A stretch of DNA of 64,000 nt, taken from positions 38,900,270 to 38,964,269 of the forward strand of contig NC_058189.1 of assembly GCF_907165205.1 (NCBI RefSeq), written 5' to 3'. Below, piece by piece: positions 48,701 through 60,226 of this stretch (positions are counted from its first letter, which is position 1; the number at the start of each line of letters is the position of its first letter). Source of the DNA: Coccinella septempunctata (Eukaryota > Arthropoda > Insecta > Coleoptera > Coccinellidae). The translations under genes were made by a program, and so were the position numbers. The notes under the pieces are model-generated. The model was not told where the DNA came from and made no database searches. It was given only the letters and a program-made list of their open reading frames with translations.

Positions 48701-49043
48701 TCTTGGTCTATTAGTACTTTCATTGCCGACTGAATCAGAATGTCATCGTATTGGGCAACAAGCAGAACAAACAATGTGTTACTAGGGGTAGCCGCCCGTT
48801 TTGCAGGACAAATTGCGAACCGCAGTGTACACAACAATTTCTTTAAAAAACCCTTTCTTTCAGACTTCCACCAAAATCAATAGACTTCTGACCATCGTGG
48901 ATGTTCAAGAAATTGAGCTCGATAGCTTCAAAATTGCGAGTTGTAATGTGTCCACAACAATGCATTATACACAAAAATTTTTTCCTGAAATGGATTTCCT
49001 CAGGACGGTTGACAGAAATGTAAAGAGTTCAAAATAGGTTTCA
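45737..49043. other. Intergenic region between convergent Evi5 and Pep
   Basis: 3.3 kb, very AT-rich at 45.8-46.7 kb. It contains the 27-bp palindromic insertion at 47530-47556, a related end at about 48235-48255, and a 12-G run at 48272-48283. Small ATG-initiated ORFs such as 47888-48118 (76 codons) have no recognisable motif. Confidence 0.4.
47530..47556. mobile_element. 27-bp palindromic mini-insertion, copy 1
   Basis: CCAAAGATTATA, then A, then TCTATAATCTTTGA. Flanked by CTCAGC and TTCAGC (5 of 6 identical). The sequence is the same as 61640-61666 except for the central base. Confidence 0.6.
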
Positions 49044-49143
49044 AATATATTTATTACACAGGAATAATCAAGCAGAATACAGTGTCAATTTTACAAATAC
49101 TCTACAGTAAAAAACGATTATATTTGTAATATACTACGTATAA

Positions 49144-49149
49144 TTTATT
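49144..49149 (-). terminator. Pep: Candidate Pep poly(A) signal
   Basis: AATAAA on the minus strand about 250 bp downstream of the Pep stop. A second AATAAA lies at 49050-49055, and one overlaps the stop codon itself. Which is used is unknown. Confidence 0.35.
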
Positions 49150-49401
49150 GTTTCAAGCTGTGCGCCTAAAACATGTTGCCTAATTTGGTAAATAAAATTG
49201 GAGCATATTTTCACCAAAGGAAAATAATCAATTATTCGAATCAATTTATAATTTTGATTCGATAAAATAATATTTTATATTTCCAAATTATAGATAAAGA
49301 ATACACCTATAAAATTATGTAGTTTTCAAACAAAGGCAAAACAGGGATTGTGAGATGAAATGACATCTATTGATCTACCTTAATCCATTAATGCCCCCCA
49401 T

Positions 49402-49664
49402 TTATTTTTTAGCTTTTTTGCTTTTTGGACCAGCCCCATTTTTGACATTAGTAGCCACTTGTCTTTTTGGCCTTGGAGTTGTAGGCTGTCCAGCAGGTTT
49501 TGGTTTTTCCTCGCTGACTGAAGTATTTTGTTCTTTTACTTCTTCTTCCTTCTCCTCTTTTACCTCAACAGCAGCAGGTGCATCGTCATCACCATTTTGT
49601 TTAGAATCCTCTTTATCTTTTTCTGCTTCTTCAGTGCAGGCCTCCTCTGGATCATACATTTCAG
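49402..49664 (-). CDS. Pep: Pep coding exon 5 (C-terminal tail)
   Basis: Acceptor TTTCGCAG, phase 1. Encodes EMYDPEEACTEE, a Lys/Glu-rich stretch, then RPKRQVATNVKNGAGPKSKK and stop. The basic end could serve as a nuclear localisation signal (inference). Confidence 0.86.
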
Positions 49665-52600
49665 CTGCGAAAGATATTAAATTATTTAAAATTGTTTCTC
49701 ACAAGTGGTTCAAAATGTTTATTTTTCTCATATAATTAGAAAAGCAAGGTATTTTAGAGGAAGTCAAATCGAGTACTTTTTCAGTATACTTAATCGATAT
49801 TATTCGGTTAAAATTTTTGACTATCCATTCGAAAGTGGGGCGAGTTACTTTTAGTATTTAATTTCATAAAGGTACATGAGATCGACGAAAAAATGTAATA
49901 TGCAATTGTCTATTGAAACTAACTTTACTATAATAGACAATTTTTTGTCCGTGGTCAATAAATAACAATTTTATGATTTAGCTCTGACACATCCGCCTGT
50001 AGAAACTACCCATGCTTTTTTATTAAGAAAAACGTTTATTTTTTGAATGCACCACTTCTTTTTCCTCGTTATCTTATGTTGATAAATATTTTAAATCCTG
50101 AAGAAGTTAGGAACACTGAGCTGAACGACTTTCAGATGAAATGAATGAAAGATGAGAGAAGTCCCTTAAAATTTACGGCTTATTTTACTGGCATTGAAAG
50201 GAGAAGGAAGCTTCAAATTAAAAAGACTTATTTATTGAGAGGGAGTTGGACAAATCTCTACGATACCACTTTCATCCTATAGCGACGAGAATACAACCGA
50301 GTCATTATTTCTGAAGTATCTCACCTCATTTTCAATATTCCTATACAGTGTGAGTCTTTGACTTGTATGTATATTTTAATAGATCTTGACGTTAAAAGAA
50401 ACACTTCTTTTCTTTGTCATTTTACTCGATTCGGCTTAGATGTAGCTATTTCAAGTATATATTCATAAGCTATATCACCCCTGGAAACCTGACACTGAAG
50501 TTTTTCCAAATATTAACTCACGCTTTCCATTCCATTTGATTTCAATTTAATTTTCGATAATAATAACGAATTCAGCTTGCAACCACCCATAGCAGCTCTG
50601 ATATTCATTTACAATATGTAATCATTTATTATCGTTGTTTATTTCATTTCATAGAGTTGCCAGATTCAAACATAACCTATGTGCATAGACATAGAGACAT
50701 GAACTGAGCAATGTCAGCATGAAATTGGCATTTTTATAGAAAGAGAGAAATGATCGTCGGGTATTTACCTGTCTCTTATGTTCACATAGAGGTGAGTTGG
50801 ACCAATCAAAATTCTAGAAAAAGACAACTGCCTGCCCGATGTTCGGTTTCTCTGTTTCACTTTTTTTGACAATATTTCATGCATAGATTTAGAAAGGGAA
50901 GGCACAGTCCATGTCTATATGTATATGCCTATAGGGTACGATTTGTCAAAACTAGCTGACGGTTGGTTGCCGTGGGACACACAAAGCATTTTTCCATCAC
51001 TGTAAAGGGGCAATTCTGAGAAAGTTCATAGTGTAATCACTCTAATCTAACGTTGGGAAGAAAATTTTTCCAAAAACATACACAAAACACAATACTCGAC
51101 CAAAACAGCATGTGAATCAATGGAGAAAAAGCTTGTGTACCCTACGGCAACGAACGCTCAGATGATTTTGAAAAATCGTTATTTGAGAATTTTATTTTAA
51201 AGTGAACGAATGCGAAAAGTTACTACAGGATTTTCGGTTAATGTCATCGTAGAATAAGTTCCAGAAAATAATATTTCTAGGGGTTGAGTGGAGTAGCTCA
51301 TGCTAGACTCCGCCCCAAGTGTATTTTTTTTCTTTTTCCTCAATAAAGATACTATTATTATTATTATTTTTCATTTGACATTTGATTTTTGTTGAACGGC
51401 CTAAGTTAGTGATGTAGCGTATTTATGCACATGAAAAATCTAAAATGCTGGGCTAACATTTTTACGGCACAAATATAGCACACCTCACTAGATGAATAAC
51501 AAAATCCATTTCCGCTGTTATTAAAACCCAAATTTTGGAAAGTGTTAGCTGGCCCATTTCATGCATTCAGTAGGGAATAAAGAACGAAATTACAACAGCA
51601 CAAACTCACCACGAAAAACTTTCGAAAACAAAAAAAAACGCTAGGCCAACTTCACACACTCTCATTAATACCAACCTTACAAGGAGGAAGTAAAGACATT
51701 TCAAAGGTCAAGATTCTACAATCAATATTACACATCTGTACTATTACTACCACCTTCAGACCCTATGAAGTTGTCTCAAGGAACTAAAAAAATTAACCCA
51801 TAATTTTAAGAGCAGAGAGATCGAAGAAAAATGTAAATTTACCAGTTCAAACGGCAAATTAACTGTGACAACTTCAAAATTAATGAAAAATACAGTCATA
51901 AAAAGCAAAGTTTATTAGAAAGAATATAAAAACAGAGGTCCGGTTATTGGTCAAAAACTATAATAATTTAGTGTGAATTGTGAGATTAAGTTCTAAACTA
52001 ATTTACATGAAATTTACTCACACTCAATAGCGTCTTGTGAATTTTCAGTGTTCTCTTCATTACCATCCTCCGCTTCTTCTTCACCGTCAGCATCGCCCTC
52101 TTCTTCTCCTTCATCTTCTTTTTTCACTTCTGATTCCTCTTCTTTCTTTTCTTTCTCAACCTTTTCCTTTTCTTTCTCCTCTTGTAATTGTTTTTGGTAC
52201 TTATTTTTAACTGCCTCAACAAACTTCAGATAATGCTTCTTAGATTTCAAGTGGTTCTGTAAAATAAAATTTTATGAGTGGACAATCATTCTATATCATT
52301 GGAAAAGAATGATAAAAAATAATGAAGTGTAAAAATGACAAAAAAGACCAATTCCTCATATTTACCTGAGAAAATTCCTCGGAAACGAAGGTGGTGTTGC
52401 AAACCTGGCACATGAACCCGGTAAAAGGTATCAAAGACTTGGATCCCAACAGCCTCGTCTTACGATAAGCTGGAATTCTATTCTGCAGATCGTGAAGATC
52501 GTCGTCCATTTCCAAAATGGGGAAATCGTCTTCCTGTTCGGTCACCTCTTCCATCAAGGGCTCCAGATCGAACTCGCTCTCGTCCTCCTTGACAACCACC

Positions 52601-55600
52601 GCGCCGTCGGCTTTGTTGTTTTCCTCCATGAACTTGGCGAGTTCTCGCAGATGCTCGGGACTCAACCTGTGCTCGACCCATTCCATGCGAGACGGGAACT
52701 CCTTGCTGCACATGTTACAATTTGGGTGCAAGAAGCGTTTGAGTCTCTGATGGCCTTCGCTCTTCCTATGGGCCATAATCTTGCCGAGGAACTTGAAGTC
52801 GCACATGTTACAGTGACTCTCCACATCGCTGAATTTGCGACTGGGTTTCTTGTTCAAACGCTGCATCCTGTTCAACTCGATAAGTTTCTTTTCCTCGGCC
52901 AGACGCATGTTCTCTCGAAGAATGCCAACGGTGATGCTCATACTTTCCTCTAGACTGTCCAGCATCTGCTTGTGTGCCCTGCCTGTAAGCAAATGGAAAA
53001 TTCGAGTTAACGTCGTGCTCATACAGGATGATTGACGTGAACCGTCCCCTAGAATTCGGGAGAATGTGCAACGAGGTGTACAGGGTGTGCGAAATTTATG
53101 ATACCTGAACTACAAAAATATTATACTACGATAGGAATATGAATGGAACTTTTTTCAAGAAAGACAACGCCGTCATCACAGTTGGATTTCAGAAAAATGC
53201 AAAATGTCGATTTTTCCAATCAAACAGTATGTTATATCCTCACATTTCAATTCAGAACAAAAAAATTGCTGGAGTTAAGTTAAACTTCCGTATCACACAA
53301 TTCTGGAAATTTTCTGTGAAGGTCGCGCAATGGCGAATTCGCTTGTATCCATTTTGATCTATCATAAATGTATCGCATCTTCTAACATCTTCAGCAAATG
53401 TTACGATATAAATCGAACTAACAAACTACCATCACAGTACCATTTCGTCGAAAAGTAGACCATAGTTTCGGTCTTCTTTGACCTTGTCAGAACAATACAA
53501 CTTATACCCCGAAGAAAATGGAACGAATTGGCATCTTTATTCGATATCAGCAGTGGGTATGGTGAAGGAATACACCTTCAATATTTAGAAAAATTGAAGT
53601 TAAGAATACGCACAGCAGGCCGATAAATAAAAGTTGACGAGTGACGTCAATGAATTCGGGACTGATATTCGGTCCCGAATTCAACGATGCACTGAACTGG
53701 TGCTGTGAAATTATTAAGCTGTGAAAGAAGTAGCGAAAAACTCAATTTTCGGTACAAATCATAAGCCTATACCCAGTCAAATAGAAACAATGATTCATAT
53801 TTCAATCGAGCATGTAGATATGAGTTGTTAAAGATAAATATGTTGTTAAAGTATATTTTACTTTCAAATCAACATTTGTAAAGAGAAAAAAAAGCAATCT
53901 TGAAATGAAACATCTTAGGTGAACATTTTAAACAGAACCACCTTTACCTTTTTGGCTAAATTTTCATTCACTTCAAATAAAATACAATTCATTGAGGTGC
54001 CACAGCATTGTATCGTTATTTCGTATAAAATATTATATATTTCATAAAAATATTTGGCAGCTTCCTTTCTCGATCACATTTTTTTCAGTCAAGAAAGGCT
54101 GCAAGGAAGAGGTTAACTTCTGAATCAATAAATTATGTCTGGCAATTCTTCCGGATCAATTTACACTAAGCAATTCTCAACTTTCTCACCAGTTAGAATT
54201 GCATACTTTGCTGCTCCTTCCATTCTGAAATTCCAAGATAGCATTTTCTCTTGTCTTTTCAATCTTGATTTAGAAAACGCCCACACTATTTTTTGATAAG
54301 GAATCACTCCTTGAATTTTGTCGCAACTATTCATAAATAATCTTTTACGTTTCGCGAACATAACCTCAAAAACCTTTTACAATGTCGGGACTGGAGAAGG
54401 ATCCCAAATCGGGACTCTAGTCACTTCCTAAATTTTTTCTCGTATAATATTCATGTGAATGGCGACATTTTTGAAATCAGCAAAAAAAATGCAGCAAGAT
54501 GAAGGAGCTTTCCACTATAGTTTACATTTGGAAAAATCAAAATTCCCTGTCGTATCTCGAAAATGACTGGATCAAAAAATTCAATATCATATTCGAATTC
54601 CTCATAAAAAAGTGTCTATAGAATGTAACAACGGATTTCGAATAGGAGTTCAAATAAGCTAGTTATTCAGCTTCATTGAAAACGAAAATTCCTCAATTTT
54701 CGTTCATAATTCAAAATCTATGAACGATACGCTAGATGTTTTCAGTTTTGGATTAGTCAAGAAAAAAGAGCCCACCCTGTACTATCAGATAAAGAAGGTA
54801 AAGTGTATGGTATTCTTGAAAATGCGATCTAATTACTTTTAAAACGAGGTGTCACTCAATCCCCCTTCCTATTCAAGATTTTAGGTGTTGCTGTATAATA
54901 ATTTCGTATGCACCGAGTGGGAGAGGCAAGGGTGAAAAATCAGTAGAAGTATCGGAAATCGTTCTATTCTTCCAAACCGCTACGTCTCACCAGCCGCGAA
55001 ACAAACCAAACGTAAGTCGAATAATCAGTGCCAAGGTAACTTTCTGAAAACCTTCCAGCCAGATAGGAGAAGACCAAAGAAATGAAAATTGAGATAATTG
55101 CAAGGGCGTAATATCTCTCAAAAATAAAAAAAAGTTTCAATGAAAGATAAACACTAACCTCTAACATGCTTCTGAAAACTTTCTCCATCCCACATATCTT
55201 TACTGCAAACAAAGCAGTGCAACAAGTGTTGAGGAATGCCGCAATATTTTCCCTCCTTGTCCTTATTCTTCTTAGCATCGTCGTCAACAGCGGAGTCGTC
55301 TTTCATCTCTTGATCTTGGGTATCTTCAGTTTTGTTCTTCTCCTCCTTCCAATCCCTCTTCTTTTCATCTTCACCTTCTTCGGTGGATAAGTCGATGGAA
55401 TCATTTGGTTTTTTCTCCTCCTTCTTCTTCTCCTCTACCTTCTTGGGGGTGCTGGTTTTGTTCCTGTTCTGGTTTCTGTTGCGGTTGCGACCCTGATCAC
55501 GCCATCCGCCACCGCGATTATTCTGCGTTATCAAATAATTAGTAATTTTAATTCGTTCTATTGGTAGGGGGAGTAAAATGTCTCTGAAGATTATGCCCGT

Positions 55601-58600
55601 TTTCACCAAGAATCTCTAAATATTAAGGGACGTCTTCTAAGCCCATTCACAAACTAGTGAAAATTGATAATGATGAATTTGAAATTACAAAACTGTCAAA
55701 ATGTCAAATACTCCATTGATTAGTATAGATCACATAAATCTACTGAAATGCTTTCGGTTCATTACTACAATGTCTTGGCTGAGTGAAATAACATGCCTCT
55801 TCTATCCAAATTCCGTGACCTACGAACCCCTTACTAAGTACCACCTTGTGGTCAAGGACTATAAACCAACCAATTAGTCTATAAATCCTTGACTTGTGGT
55901 AACATTTTATAGTGAAAATGACTTGATGTTTAGGCTGAGAAATTCTTGAGGGCTTATTGAGATACTATTGGTGAAAACTCAAGTAATCTCAAAAGGTATA
56001 CTAGATAACATCATAATGAGATCACCCTGTGTAAGTTGAAATTTTTCAATTTTTGGGATAATATTATGCCAAGACAAGAAGTCGATATCTTTTTGTGCCT
56101 TATTTTTTATCGTGGCTTTCATGTTTTCCCACATTGAATGACTTTTTGTAAAATTTCCATTTAAAGTGGAACAAAGTTTTTGTCCTCACTGGACTGGTGA
56201 TTATCAGACTCAGAGTTCGGAAAATATATTTGAGCTATTCATTATGCCTAGAGCAAAAAGAGGAGCAAATTCTCATAAACTCAGTATGCTTTATAGAAGT
56301 CGAATAGCAAATCATCATTATCACAACTGGTTTAGACAGTCTTCACTGAAAAATCCTTCCCTTTTGAATGAGTAGTTGTCTGGCAAACAGACTTTTCTGT
56401 GAAAATGACACTCTTCCAACAAGATATAAGTACATAATATATCAAAATGCATTGAAAAATTTCAAATCATTTTAGGTGTTCTTATATTGATGTCATGTAA
56501 AGTGTGGTTGACGATAACAACATATCATAGTATACAGTGTAATGCACAGATTTCATATCCTCTGTATTTATTACTTAAAGAAAAATACTAGAACAGTATT
56601 TTCATTTTTATCATTTTAAATAACGCACCTTTCATTTATTATTGAAAAGTTTCTTATGCGCCCTCTACTGGGGTGGAGGATAGTTGAGTTTTATGGAAAC
56701 AACCCTTTTTGTGTCAGAAATGGACAGCCTTTGGTTGGTGAGGATGATTTTAATTAATTTCAATGGGGTTTTTAACCAACCCTTTTTTATAGGGATGAAA
56801 TGATTACTTATTGAATTCGAATTTTCACTTTTTTTTTATTTATTTCAAGGTCAATGACATAGGTATACTTAAGAGTGAGTGATGTGCTAAGAACATCATT
56901 CACTCAAGTTCAACCTATTTCTGAAACAAAATGTTGGAGTTGCCAAAAAACTACTTCCCACTCCTCATAGAGGGTGCATGATAAATCCTAAATTATACAT
57001 GAGGCGTTGACCTGTTCTACAATTTTTCTACAAAATAGCAAATAGAAATGAACTTCTGTGCATTATTTTTACTGACTTCATATATAGAAATGCATTATTG
57101 TCTCAAATTTGTATTTCAATGGATTTCTGTCTCTCTACTACACTTAGAACAGTTCCCAAGCTTGGGATAATAAAAGATGAAGTTGGCTCTTTTATCTTCT
57201 TCACGCCTTTATTTTTAAAAGAGTACCCTGGATGAAAAATGATCTCACAACTAATTATGGTAACAAATTAGACATTATCCACAGTGGAAGGGGGTACAAA
57301 AGGTGATACTTTTTGATTAATAGTACCAAAGAAGAATTTTGTAGGAATTCAAAGAATCACTGAATGAAATGGGTATTTATCCAAAACCAATATCCCCAAT
57401 GAATTTCAAAGATAACTGATTTTTCTCCTGATGGAGGAAGTTAAATGTATAATTTTCATCAGAGAAATGAAAAATGAACGAATCTCTTATTAGTTATAAG
57501 AAAATCATTAAAAGCTATCACTTTATAATGAAAAATTTGATCATTCACTAGAAATATAAGAATAAAATATGGTTAGTAGTCAGGCAATTGTAACAAAAAC
57601 AACACTATGCCTGAGTAATTTTTCGTTACTCTTTTAGGCACCAACTGATGATAACCAACTGCAAGAAAAAAAAAGTTTTCTGAGAAAATCAGAATGGCAT
57701 AATTTATACTTTCAAGATAAATAATTTTCCCAAGGAATATGGGCATAGAATAGAATTATATCTTCACCATATTTCCTCCTTTTTGGTTCATGACTGACTA
57801 CATTCACCATAGAAGTTAGGAAATAACAAGCTATAAACAAGAAGGTGACAAAAAGTGGTATACAAAAAGGAATTCACAAAAATATCAAATACATACATAC
57901 AAGAACACTAACATAAGTAAAGATAACCAATGTGGAAAAATATGGAAGTTATTTCACTTCATTAATAATTACGTGTATCTTTTGAGCCAACTGTAGATAC
58001 ATTTTTCCTCAAAAGTCAGACAAATCGAAAGAATCGTTGATGGTACAAAATTGATTGGTGAATATGGATTGGTACTGATAATATTGCTCTTGAATGCGAG
58101 AGCTATTTTGATCTTGATAGAACCAAAACCAACCCAAATCATTTTCTGAACAAATTCACAAGAAATCACCTTAGGAATATCGTTTTGTTTGATGTAAAAG
58201 TGACTGATGCTACTAATGAAGAGGGTTTTTATTTTGTGATCTGTTACTATTTTTACATGTGAAGATAACTAAAATGTTGAAAAAACTATCCTCAGGGAAT
58301 AATCTCTATTTCTATTTTTTGTCTAATTTAAGTCTACCAGAATGTTTCTCAGGAAAGTTCGAAATTGACTCAAACTTAAAATGATAGTTAACGGTAAAAT
58401 TTTTTTTAATGAAATAAAAGAAAATATTGTGATAGACCATTAGACGGGATGCAAAAATCTATTCAACAATGTTAGACCTAAATCTGAAGATTTCGAGAAG
58501 ATATAGCAAACCATCCAAGATCATCTTGATGTCAAATTTGGGACAAATGAACTAATATCTACAAAACTTTGCATTTTTGGTATAGCAAAATTCAAATAAA

Positions 58601-59906
58601 CTATAGTTTAGGGTGTAGCATTTGGAATAACAAAGTTTGGATCTTCTGCTATAACCAGAAGTATCAGAGACAAGAATATTCTAGTTGAATAGATTCAATT
58701 ATGGTCCACAAATTTTGAGAAAAAATCCAGGTCGATTTTCTTAATACCTACTTCTAGTTGTAACTATACATGAAACACTATGTAAGTGTTCTTCACCCTT
58801 GATCAATGATATTTTATGAAGCAGATAACTGTAAGATATTGAAAGTAACAGAAGGCTTTTACATCGAACAGAAGATAATCATCCAAAGAAAACTAGATTT
58901 AATAATTTTTTCCCAAAAAGATTGTTCTACCATTTAGAGAGAAAGAAATGGCTGGAAAATGATCAAAATTTTATTTGGCATTACCCAAATGAGGAGAAAA
59001 TTTAGGAAGGCTTGTGAATTATTCAACTGATGAAAAAAGTAGGACAGTATCCATTAAAATCTGAAAAAATTATAATATCATTACACTATGAATAAGATGT
59101 AGAATTACCTGGAGTAATGATAATTATATACACAATCAAAGTCTCAAATTAATAGGATGTGTTGTTTTAAAATTATTCTTGTAACATAAAATTAAGCAAC
59201 ATTGGTATTCATATCAGTAAACTAGTAACAACAGTACATTACATATAAAATATATTCACAACTGAATAACGATAGATTTCTTAAGTTTGGGTAAATATAT
59301 ATGGAGAGGAACTAGTCCATTAAAGGGAAAAGATGAAACTGCTGCACTGCTCGCCTCAACTCTGATGAGGTCCTAAACTACGAGACATTTAGAAGAGAAC
59401 CTATATTTAAAAACATATGAGGCTTATCGAAACTATTGTCGATAACATAAGAATAGATAGTATATAGAAGGTGGATGGGTCTTTGTAAACAAGAACATAA
59501 AATCGAAAAATATCCAAATACTAGATTTGACTTACGACATCAGATGTAAGTATAATCGACTAAATAGAAGTGAAAATTTTCATACCTTGTTATAAGGCTC
59601 TGGGCGTCTGAAATCAGACCGACCTCTATTGCCAAATCGACCAAGATCTCTATCTTGGTTATAAGCAGGTGCAGCATTTAACGAGAGTAATGACGGTGGA
59701 TTATTCATTGGTTGCTGCTGTGGCTGCAGTAGACTACTAAGAGCAAGAGCAAGCTGTTGGGGGTTTGATAATTGATTCATGAAGCCCTGATTCATATCAT
59801 TGGACATATTCCCTTGCCAAGGATTAACGTTTCCTTGAAACGGCTGTTGAGAAAAAGAGCGATTGCCGCTTCTATTGCCCATTCCCATAAGTCTTCTGTT
59901 AGCCAT
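49402..59906 (-). CDS. Pep: Zinc finger protein on ecdysone puffs (Pep) homologue, 5 coding exons, 599 aa
   Basis: Joining the complements of 59586-59906, 55159-55522, 52366-52982, 52022-52256 and 49402-49664 gives exactly 600 codons from ATG to TAA with GT-AG junctions. Residues 1-107 are Gln/Asn/Gly-rich, followed by an Arg/Asn-rich then Lys/Glu/Asp-rich linker. Four C2H2 fingers follow: C210/C213/H226/H232, C286/C289/H300/H306, C317/C320/H333/H339 and C420/C423/H436/H442, all with five residues between the histidines, as in U1/matrin-type RNA-binding fingers. The C-terminus is acidic, then Lys-rich. Finger order and flanking sequence match Drosophila Pep, an hnRNP-associated nuclear protein bound at ecdysone-induced puffs. 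The role here is inferred from that homology. The gene converges on Evi5. A less likely alternative is another matrin-type finger protein. Confidence 0.9.
49665..50683 (-). other. Pep intron 4, part
   Basis: Contains a 5' fragment of the TACAGGGTGAGTC family at 50344-50500 (TACAGTGTGAGTCTTTGACT, then ATCACCCCTGGAAAC). Nothing else was recognised. Confidence 0.45.
50684..50927. mobile_element. hAT-type MITE copy 4 (244 bp, reverse orientation)
   Basis: Same family as 17202-17445 but inverted and more diverged. Flanks CCTATGTG / CCTATAGG match at 6 of 8. It sits in a Pep intron. Confidence 0.85.
50928..52021 (-). other. Pep intron 4, remainder
   Basis: At about 51280-51365 there is a LINE/SINE-like 3' end: GAGTGGAGTAG, TAGACTCCGCC, then CAATAAAGATACTATTATT with an ATT tail. 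It is also seen, diverged, at 31255-31320. The rest is unassigned. Confidence 0.45.
52022..52256 (-). CDS. Pep: Pep coding exon 4 (end of zinc finger 4, acidic tail)
   Basis: Acceptor TTTTACAG. Starts NHLKSKKH, supplying both histidines of finger 4, then a Lys/Glu and Glu/Asp-rich tail. An in-frame TAA lies just past the donor T|GTGAGT, so the splice decides the C-terminus: retaining the intron would drop the last 87 residues. Confidence 0.85.
52366..52982 (-). CDS. Pep: Pep coding exon 3 (zinc fingers 2 and 3, first half of 4)
   Basis: Phase-1 acceptor TTACAG restores GRAH. It contains HCNMCDFKFLGKIMAHRKSE (finger 2), CNMCSKEFPSRMEWVEH (finger 3) and CQVCNTTFVSEEFSQ (first half of finger 4). 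It has visibly higher GC and no stops across 205 codons. Donor CAG|GTAAAT. Confidence 0.93.
52983..55158 (-). other. Pep intron 2
   Basis: 2.2 kb. TACAGGGTGTGCG at about 53079 begins a stretch that resembles 32239 onward. A 66-codon open stretch at 54161-54361 (minus) has no motif. No exon was recognised. Confidence 0.45.
55159..55522 (-). CDS. Pep: Pep coding exon 2 (basic/acidic linker and zinc finger 1)
   Basis: Acceptor ATAACGCAG. Encodes NNRGGGWRDQGRNRNRNQN, a Lys/Glu-rich run, then CGIPQHLLHCFVCSKDMWDG with finger 1. It ends in phase 1 inside the finger (HVRG|RAH), so finger 1 spans an intron. Confidence 0.9.
55523..59585 (-). other. Pep intron 1 (4.1 kb)
   Basis: Apart from the MITE at 56625-57035 this is AT-rich sequence without coding signal, RNA gene or other repeat that I could identify. 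Confidence 0.5.
56625..57035. mobile_element. Inverted-repeat MITE, about 410 bp
   Basis: The left arm (AACGCACCTTTCATT, GCGCCCTCTACTGG, GTGTCAGAAATGGA) is matched, diverged, by the complement of the right arm (TTTCTGAAACA, CATAGAGGGTGCATGAT, GAGGCGTTGACCTG). A half copy lies at 2525-2700. Non-coding. Confidence 0.6.
59586..59906 (-). CDS. Pep: Pep coding exon 1 (Gln/Asn/Gly-rich N-terminus)
   Basis: Starts at ATG (complement of 59904-59906) in a good context, GCCATGG. 107 codons: MANRRLMGMGNRSGNRSFSQ, then a Gln/Pro/Leu-rich stretch and RFGNRGRSDFRR. Ends in phase 0 before GTATG. The low-complexity, RG-containing composition is typical of hnRNP partners. Confidence 0.88.
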
Positions 59907-60040
59907 GGCTAGTGAACTACACGAGAAGAAATCAAAAAAATTATTTAGATTAGGTACGATTGGAAGAAATGCAATCGGGTGACGCCACCACGCAATATAT
60001 CCTTGTGGGAAATGGAAGATTTATAGTCTAAATACTCACT
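59907..60040 (-). promoter_or_regulatory. Pep: Pep 5' UTR intron and leader
   Basis: Ten bases upstream of the ATG there is an acceptor, TTTCTTCTCGTGTAG (exon resumes at 59916). A donor CAA|GTGAGTAT has its exon edge at 60040. Together they define a 5' UTR intron of about 123 bp at 59917-60039. The transcription start is probably between 60040 and about 60200; no clear TATA box was seen. Confidence 0.6.
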
Positions 60041-60226
60041 TGTTTACCACTCAAACAAAGAATTCACAAATAATGCACGTCAAAGAACAATAGGCTGAGT
60101 AAATATTAGGAAATAGAAATACTAACGACGCCCAAATTTCACCAAGCTTCGTTTGACACAAGACACAACACCGGCAAAATGGTGGATTGTGGGTGGAGTG
60201 GGGGAGAAGCTTTTGTTTGCTTTTGC

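Noticed and set aside
52048..52233. Ser/Phe-rich ORF on the + strand
   Set aside because: Antisense shadow of the Glu/Lys-rich Pep exon 4.
52492..52953. 153-codon + strand ORF
   Set aside because: Antisense to Pep exon 3, which has conserved zinc fingers and splice sites.
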